DNA of 64,000 nt from Chryseobacterium ureilyticum (GTDB lineage Bacteria; Bacteroidota; Bacteroidia; Flavobacteriales; Weeksellaceae), in the NCBI RefSeq assembly GCF_900156735.1, contig NZ_FTOL01000009.1, positions 1 through 64,000 on the forward strand. The letters run 5' to 3'. Shown here in pieces: positions 60,615 to 64,000 of this stretch. Within the stretch, counting starts at the first letter, position 1; every line of letters starts with the position of its first letter. The notes beneath the pieces were generated by a model. It saw nothing but the letters and a program-made list of their open reading frames with translations, was not told where the DNA came from and made no database searches. The position numbers were made by a program, and so were the translations under genes.

Positions 60615-61421
60615 ATGGCGAAGAAAAATATTTTCACCGATGCATTCGGAACACCTTATTTTTTGAAAAGGTTTATTATTTTTATTTTAGGAGTTGTATC
60701 ATACAGAAGATTCAACGGCTTTAATAAGTTAAAAATAACCGGAACTGAGCATCTTGTGGATCTTCCGGACTCTAACGTACTCTTTGTATCTAATCATCAG
60801 ACCTATTTTGCGGATGTAGCAGCCATGTATCATGCTTTCTGTGCCGTAAATAATGGATATTTAAATACGATCAAAAATCCGATCTATCTATTGAATCCAA
60901 AGATTGATTTTTACTATGTAGCAGCAGAAGAAACCATGAATAAAGGTATTCTTCCTAAAATCTTCAAAATTGCAGGAGCTGTAACGGTAAAAAGAACATG
61001 GAGAGCAGAAGGAAAAAATGTCAACAGAATGGTAGACATGAGTGAGGTAGATAATATCATGAAGGCACTGGACAACGGCTGGGTAGCAACCTTCCCACAG
61101 GGAACCACATCTGCTTTTGCACAGGGAAGAAGAGGAACTGCTAAATTGGTAAAGAACCAACGCCCTATTGTAATCCCGATCAAGATCAACGGATTCAGAA
61201 GAGCATTCGATAAAAAAGGACTCCGTGTAAAGGTAACCGGTGTAAAACCTACGATGGAGTTCAAAGCACCTTTAGACATCGATTATGATAATGAAAAAGC
61301 ACCGGAAATCCTATTGAAGATCATGACTGCCATTGAGCAGACAGAAGACTTCAATGTCCTACACAATTATGATGAAGAACTTAAAGCTAAAAAATTAGAA
61401 CAAAAGGACTCAAATAATTAA
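60615..61421 (+). CDS. PlsC-like 1-acylglycerol-3-phosphate acyltransferase
   Basis: 268 aa. The acyltransferase block I is NHQTYFAD (about residues 62-69), in which five rather than four residues separate His and Asp. Block III is TFPQGTTSAFAQG (FPEGTRS in the standard form). One hydrophobic segment is near residue 17-28. It probably transfers an acyl group to a lysophospholipid or a related acceptor at the inner membrane. The altered motifs may indicate a different acceptor, for example ornithine or glycine lipids. Confidence 0.82.
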   Translation: MAKKNIFTDAFGTPYFLKRFIIFILGVVSYRRFNGFNKLKITGTEHLVDLPDSNVLFVSNHQTYFADVAAMYHAFCAVNNGYLNTIKNPIYLLNPKIDFYYVAAEETMNKGILPKIFKIAGAVTVKRTWRAEGKNVNRMVDMSEVDNIMKALDNGWVATFPQGTTSAFAQGRRGTAKLVKNQRPIVIPIKINGFRRAFDKKGLRVKVTGVKPTMEFKAPLDIDYDNEKAPEILLKIMTAIEQTEDFNVLHNYDEELKAKKLEQKDSNN

Positions 61422-61436
61422 AGTACATTAAAAATT

Positions 61437-61874
61437 ATGAACAGAATAATTGGAATCTTATTCGCTATCATAGTATTAGTTTCGTGCAACAGCCAAAAGG
61501 TATATTCGGATTTCGATATCAGCTATTCGAAAAGCGGTGGCTACGCTCCTATATATGAAAACCTGCTAATCAAAGGGAATAATGTTCACTATTCTTTTGA
61601 AGGACAAGGGAAAAAGCACAAACAGGATTTTAAAATTTCCAATGAAGATTTAAAGAAACTGGATCAGGTTCTTTCCCAGAATAATTTCAGAAGAATTCAG
61701 GAAGACCGTAAAAAACTGTACGATAACGTTTCGACTTCCATCAATGTGAAGAGAGGTCCTAATGAAGGCAGCAAAACTGATGCTAGTCTTATCATTCCAA
61801 ATTACCAGACCAATTGGAATAATATTCTTGAAGCATTCCAGAACATCATTAATACTAATGTTAAAAAACAGTAA
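61437..61874 (+). CDS. Small lipoprotein of unknown function
   Basis: 145 aa with lipobox IIVLVSC near residue 18. The mature part is alpha/beta (DFDISYSKSGGYAPIYENLLIKGNNVHYSF..., LKKLDQVLSQNNFRRI). It is 15 nt after the acyltransferase gene and 6 nt before mpl, so it is probably in one operon. No family is recognised. Confidence 0.75.
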   Translation: MNRIIGILFAIIVLVSCNSQKVYSDFDISYSKSGGYAPIYENLLIKGNNVHYSFEGQGKKHKQDFKISNEDLKKLDQVLSQNNFRRIQEDRKKLYDNVSTSINVKRGPNEGSKTDASLIIPNYQTNWNNILEAFQNIINTNVKKQ

Positions 61875-61880
61875 ATACAA

Positions 61881-63218
61881 TTGAAAACCCACTTCATTGC
61901 TATAGGCGGAAGCGCCATGCACAATCTTGCCATCGCATTAAAAGATAAAGGATATCAGGTTACAGGTTCAGATGATGCTATTTTTGAGCCTTCAAAATCC
62001 AGATTAGAAAAAAAAGGAATTCTACCTATGGAAATGGGCTGGTTTCCGGAAAAAATCACCTCGGATATTGATGCTGTCATTCTTGGAATGCATGCCCACC
62101 AGGACAACCCGGAATTGGCAAGAGCAAAAGAATTAGGGTTAAAAATATATTCTTACCCGGAATTCCTGTACGAACAGTCTAAAAATAAAACAAGAGTTGT
62201 TATTGCAGGATCACATGGTAAAACTACCATCACTTCAATGATCCTCCATGTACTGAATTTCCATCAGAAAGATGTAGATTTCATGGTAGGTGCTCAGCTG
62301 GAAGGTTTTGACTGTATGGTAAAGCTTACTCAGGATAATGACTTTATGGTTTTGGAAGGTGATGAATACCTTTCCTCTCCTATTGATCTACGTTCCAAGT
62401 TTTTATTATACCAACCGAACATCGCTCTAATGAGTGGAATCGCATGGGATCATATCAATGTTTTTAAAACATTTGATGATTATATTGAACAGTTTAGAAA
62501 ATTTGTGGCAAGCATTACAGCCGGTGGTGTTTTAGTATACAATGAAGAAGATCCTGAAGTAGTAAAAGTGGTGGAAAACGCTGAAAATTATTTCAGAAAA
62601 ATCCCTTACAAAACTCCTGAATATGAGATCAACAACGGAAAAGTATATTTAAAAACTGAAATGGGTGATGTTCCCCTTTCTGTTTTTGGAGCATACAACC
62701 TGTTGAATCTGGAAGGAGCAAGACACATCTGCCTGCAGCTTGGTATTATGGATGAAGACTTCTATGAAGCAATCATGAGCTTTAAAGGAGCCTCCAAACG
62801 TCTTGAAAAAGTAGAAAGAGAAGATAAAGGAACATTATATAAAGACTTTGCTCACGCACCAAGCAAGGTAAAGGCGGCTGTAAAAGCATTTGTTGAGCAG
62901 TTTAAAAATGAAAAGAAATACGGATTCCTTGAACTTCATACTTATTCAAGCTTAAATCCTGCCTTTTTGGAGCAATACGACCACGCAATGGACGGATTGG
63001 ATGAAGCAGTTGTATTCTATTCTGAAGATGCTTTAAAAATCAAAAGAATGGAACCTATTTCTCCAGAATTTATTAAGGAAAAATTCAAGAATGAAAATCT
63101 GAGAGTTTTCACCAACGCAGAAGACCTTCATGCCTACTGGAATACTTTAGATAAAACCAACGGTGTTTATCTGATGATGAGCTCTGGAAACTTTGGCGGG
63201 CTGGATCTGACGAAATAA
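61881..63218 (+). CDS. mpl: UDP-N-acetylmuramate:L-alanyl-gamma-D-glutamyl-meso-DAP ligase
   Basis: 445 aa from a TTG start (MKTHFIAIGGSAMHNLA). Mur ligase layout: the N-terminal Rossmann-like domain begins with IAIGGSAMHNLAIALKDKGYQVTGSD; the central ATPase has GSHGKTTITSM; the C-terminal domain has DFAHAPSKVKAAVKA. The length and motifs fit Mpl (murein peptide recycling) better than MurC, because MurC of this phylum usually lies in the dcw cluster. It acts in the cytoplasm. Confidence 0.88.
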   Translation: MKTHFIAIGGSAMHNLAIALKDKGYQVTGSDDAIFEPSKSRLEKKGILPMEMGWFPEKITSDIDAVILGMHAHQDNPELARAKELGLKIYSYPEFLYEQSKNKTRVVIAGSHGKTTITSMILHVLNFHQKDVDFMVGAQLEGFDCMVKLTQDNDFMVLEGDEYLSSPIDLRSKFLLYQPNIALMSGIAWDHINVFKTFDDYIEQFRKFVASITAGGVLVYNEEDPEVVKVVENAENYFRKIPYKTPEYEINNGKVYLKTEMGDVPLSVFGAYNLLNLEGARHICLQLGIMDEDFYEAIMSFKGASKRLEKVEREDKGTLYKDFAHAPSKVKAAVKAFVEQFKNEKKYGFLELHTYSSLNPAFLEQYDHAMDGLDEAVVFYSEDALKIKRMEPISPEFIKEKFKNENLRVFTNAEDLHAYWNTLDKTNGVYLMMSSGNFGGLDLTK

Positions 63219-63285
63219 ATTGAATTTGAAAATGGGTTAATTTGAGAATTTGAAAATAATCATACCTCAAATTCCATAATAAAAT

Positions 63286-63319
63286 AAAAATTCCTTTCAT
63301 ATTTTTGAAAGGAATTTTT
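63286..63319. terminator. Bidirectional terminator
   Basis: 14-bp arms AAAAATTCCTTTCA / TGAAAGGAATTTTT with a 6-nt loop, between mpl and the convergent lipoprotein gene. It serves both. Confidence 0.9.
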
Positions 63320-63322
63320 ATT

Positions 63323-63757
63323 TTATTTGACTTTGGTAAAGTAGGTCTTGATAATATCTGGAACACCATCCATATCTATATCTAAGCGTTCTTCAATAAC
63401 CATATTCATTTTAGTTAACTCTATAACCGTATTAGAAATATTCATATCATCCTCAAGCTTCATCTTCTTTGTCTGAGGATTATAGCTATACTTCATAGTA
63501 ACAGCAAAATCTTCAACACATTTGTTATCTTTAGCAGCATACCTTACTAATCTTGCCTCATACTCACTGAAATCAATCGTATTGAGTACATTACAACCGT
63601 TTGGTTCCTGAGTTATCGTTTTTTCTGTACTGGTTTGATAAGTTATTGACTTTCCTATTCTCCATGTTCCAACAATCGTTGGTTCTGGAGCAACATCATC
63701 ATCACTACAAGAAACTATAGCAGAAAATATGGCAAGAGATAGAAAAAAAATTTTCAT
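63323..63757 (-). CDS. Lipocalin-like lipoprotein, copy 1
   Basis: 144 aa with lipobox AIFSAIVSC near residue 17. GTWRIGKSITYQT begins a lipocalin-like barrel, as in many small Flavobacteriia lipoproteins. The end DIDMDGVPDIIKTYFTKVK includes an acidic DxDxDGxxD-type loop. Ligand unknown. It is a tandem paralogue of the gene that runs off the right edge. Confidence 0.78.
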   Translation of the reverse strand: MKIFFLSLAIFSAIVSCSDDDVAPEPTIVGTWRIGKSITYQTSTEKTITQEPNGCNVLNTIDFSEYEARLVRYAAKDNKCVEDFAVTMKYSYNPQTKKMKLEDDMNISNTVIELTKMNMVIEERLDIDMDGVPDIIKTYFTKVK

Positions 63758-63829
63758 AGTTATTTTTAAATGTAAAGGAGAAAGTAATCTATAATCTATA
63801 TGTAGATGCCATTCTTTTTCTTCAAGTTT

Positions 63830-64000
63830 TTATTTGATTCTTCTAAAATAGAATTTGATAACATCTTTTATTCCGTCACCATCTACATCCGCGAGATGAT
63901 CTTCAAACACCATATCCGTTTGGGTTAATTGAGAAATGATATAAGAAAAATCTTGTTCTGCCTCATACCAAAACTTTTTAGATACCGGATCATAGGTGTA
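63830..64000 (-). CDS. Lipocalin-like lipoprotein, copy 2 (partial, 3' end only)
   Basis: The last 56 residues are in the window. They read YTYDPVSKKFWYEAEQ..., then VFEDHLADVDGDGIKDVIKF and YFRRIK, parallel to the end of copy 1 (YSYNPQTKKMKLEDDM..., DIDMDGVPDIIKTYF). The start lies beyond position 64000. Confidence 0.75.
   Translation of the reverse strand, partial: YTYDPVSKKFWYEAEQDFSYIISQLTQTDMVFEDHLADVDGDGIKDVIKFYFRRIK

Noticed and set aside
1..64000. CRISPR array, tRNA and rRNA genes
   Set aside because: No regularly spaced repeats with unique spacers and no cloverleaf or rRNA motif were seen on reading both strands; a tRNA search program could still find one.

Overview
The window looks like a chromosome segment of a Chryseobacterium-like member of the Flavobacteriia (Bacteroidota). 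The evidence is its low-GC sequence, starts without Shine-Dalgarno sites, many TAnnTTTG -7 promoter boxes, a T9SS-sorted protein, a DPP11-type S46 peptidase, the small basic protein MPSGKKRKRH... found next to an HU gene, and a Bacteroidota-type (subtype iii) type VI secretion system with TssD, TssR and TssO-like proteins. This taxonomic call rests on protein character alone. No rRNA or tRNA gene was recognised, and no CRISPR array was seen.

Layout. (1) 0-14 kb: housekeeping and envelope genes: M16 protease, GNAT protein, polysaccharide deacetylase, DPP11, NlpE-like lipoprotein, MgtC protein, an Imm22-type protein, and polA. (2) 14-26 kb: first T6SS segment on the minus strand: tssD, then vgrG - LysM protein - PAAR-like effector - two small membrane-anchored proteins, a second tssD, a lytic transglycosylase and the ClpV-type ATPase tssH. 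(3) 26.7-35 kb: an AT-rich accessory island. It holds a frameshifted lipoprotein relict, an IS1595-type transposase, a Panacea-type toxin-antitoxin pair, a secreted protein behind a long structured leader, a three-gene STAS/HATPase - STAS-like - membrane-protein operon, and several tiny genes (DUF2158-like and others). (4) 35-42.5 kb: second T6SS segment: third tssD, second vgrG, a 535-aa candidate effector, and a chain of five related lipoproteins interrupted by a displaced, frameshifted copy of the effector tip. (5) 43-48 kb: tssR, a PKD protein and two TssO-like membrane proteins, divergent from an atypical LuxR-type response regulator. (6) 48.6-53 kb: HU, the small basic ribosomal-type protein, RNase G, a T9SS-secreted delta-60 protein and an OsmC protein. 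(7) 53-59.6 kb: a second atypical LuxR-type regulator, convergent to a complete curli operon (csgA-like, csgB-like, csgE, csgF, csgG, and a beta-propeller lipoprotein). (8) 60-64 kb: Nudix, PlsC-like, lipoprotein, mpl, and tandem lipocalin-like lipoproteins.

How it fits together. The T6SS genes here provide tube (three TssD), spike (two VgrG), PAAR-like tip, recycling ATPase and part of the trans-envelope complex. The sheath and baseplate genes (tssB, C, E, F, G, K) and tssN are not in the window, so they must lie elsewhere if the system works. All three tssD genes share one promoter architecture: two tandem palindromic boxes exactly 110 nt upstream of the start codon and a -7 box at 53 nt. 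The most likely new biology is the effector and lipoprotein array with its recombining toxin tip, the shared tssD boxes together with regulators lacking the normal phospho-acceptor Asp, the STAS/HATPase operon, and the leader with mutually exclusive stems at 31.0-31.3 kb.
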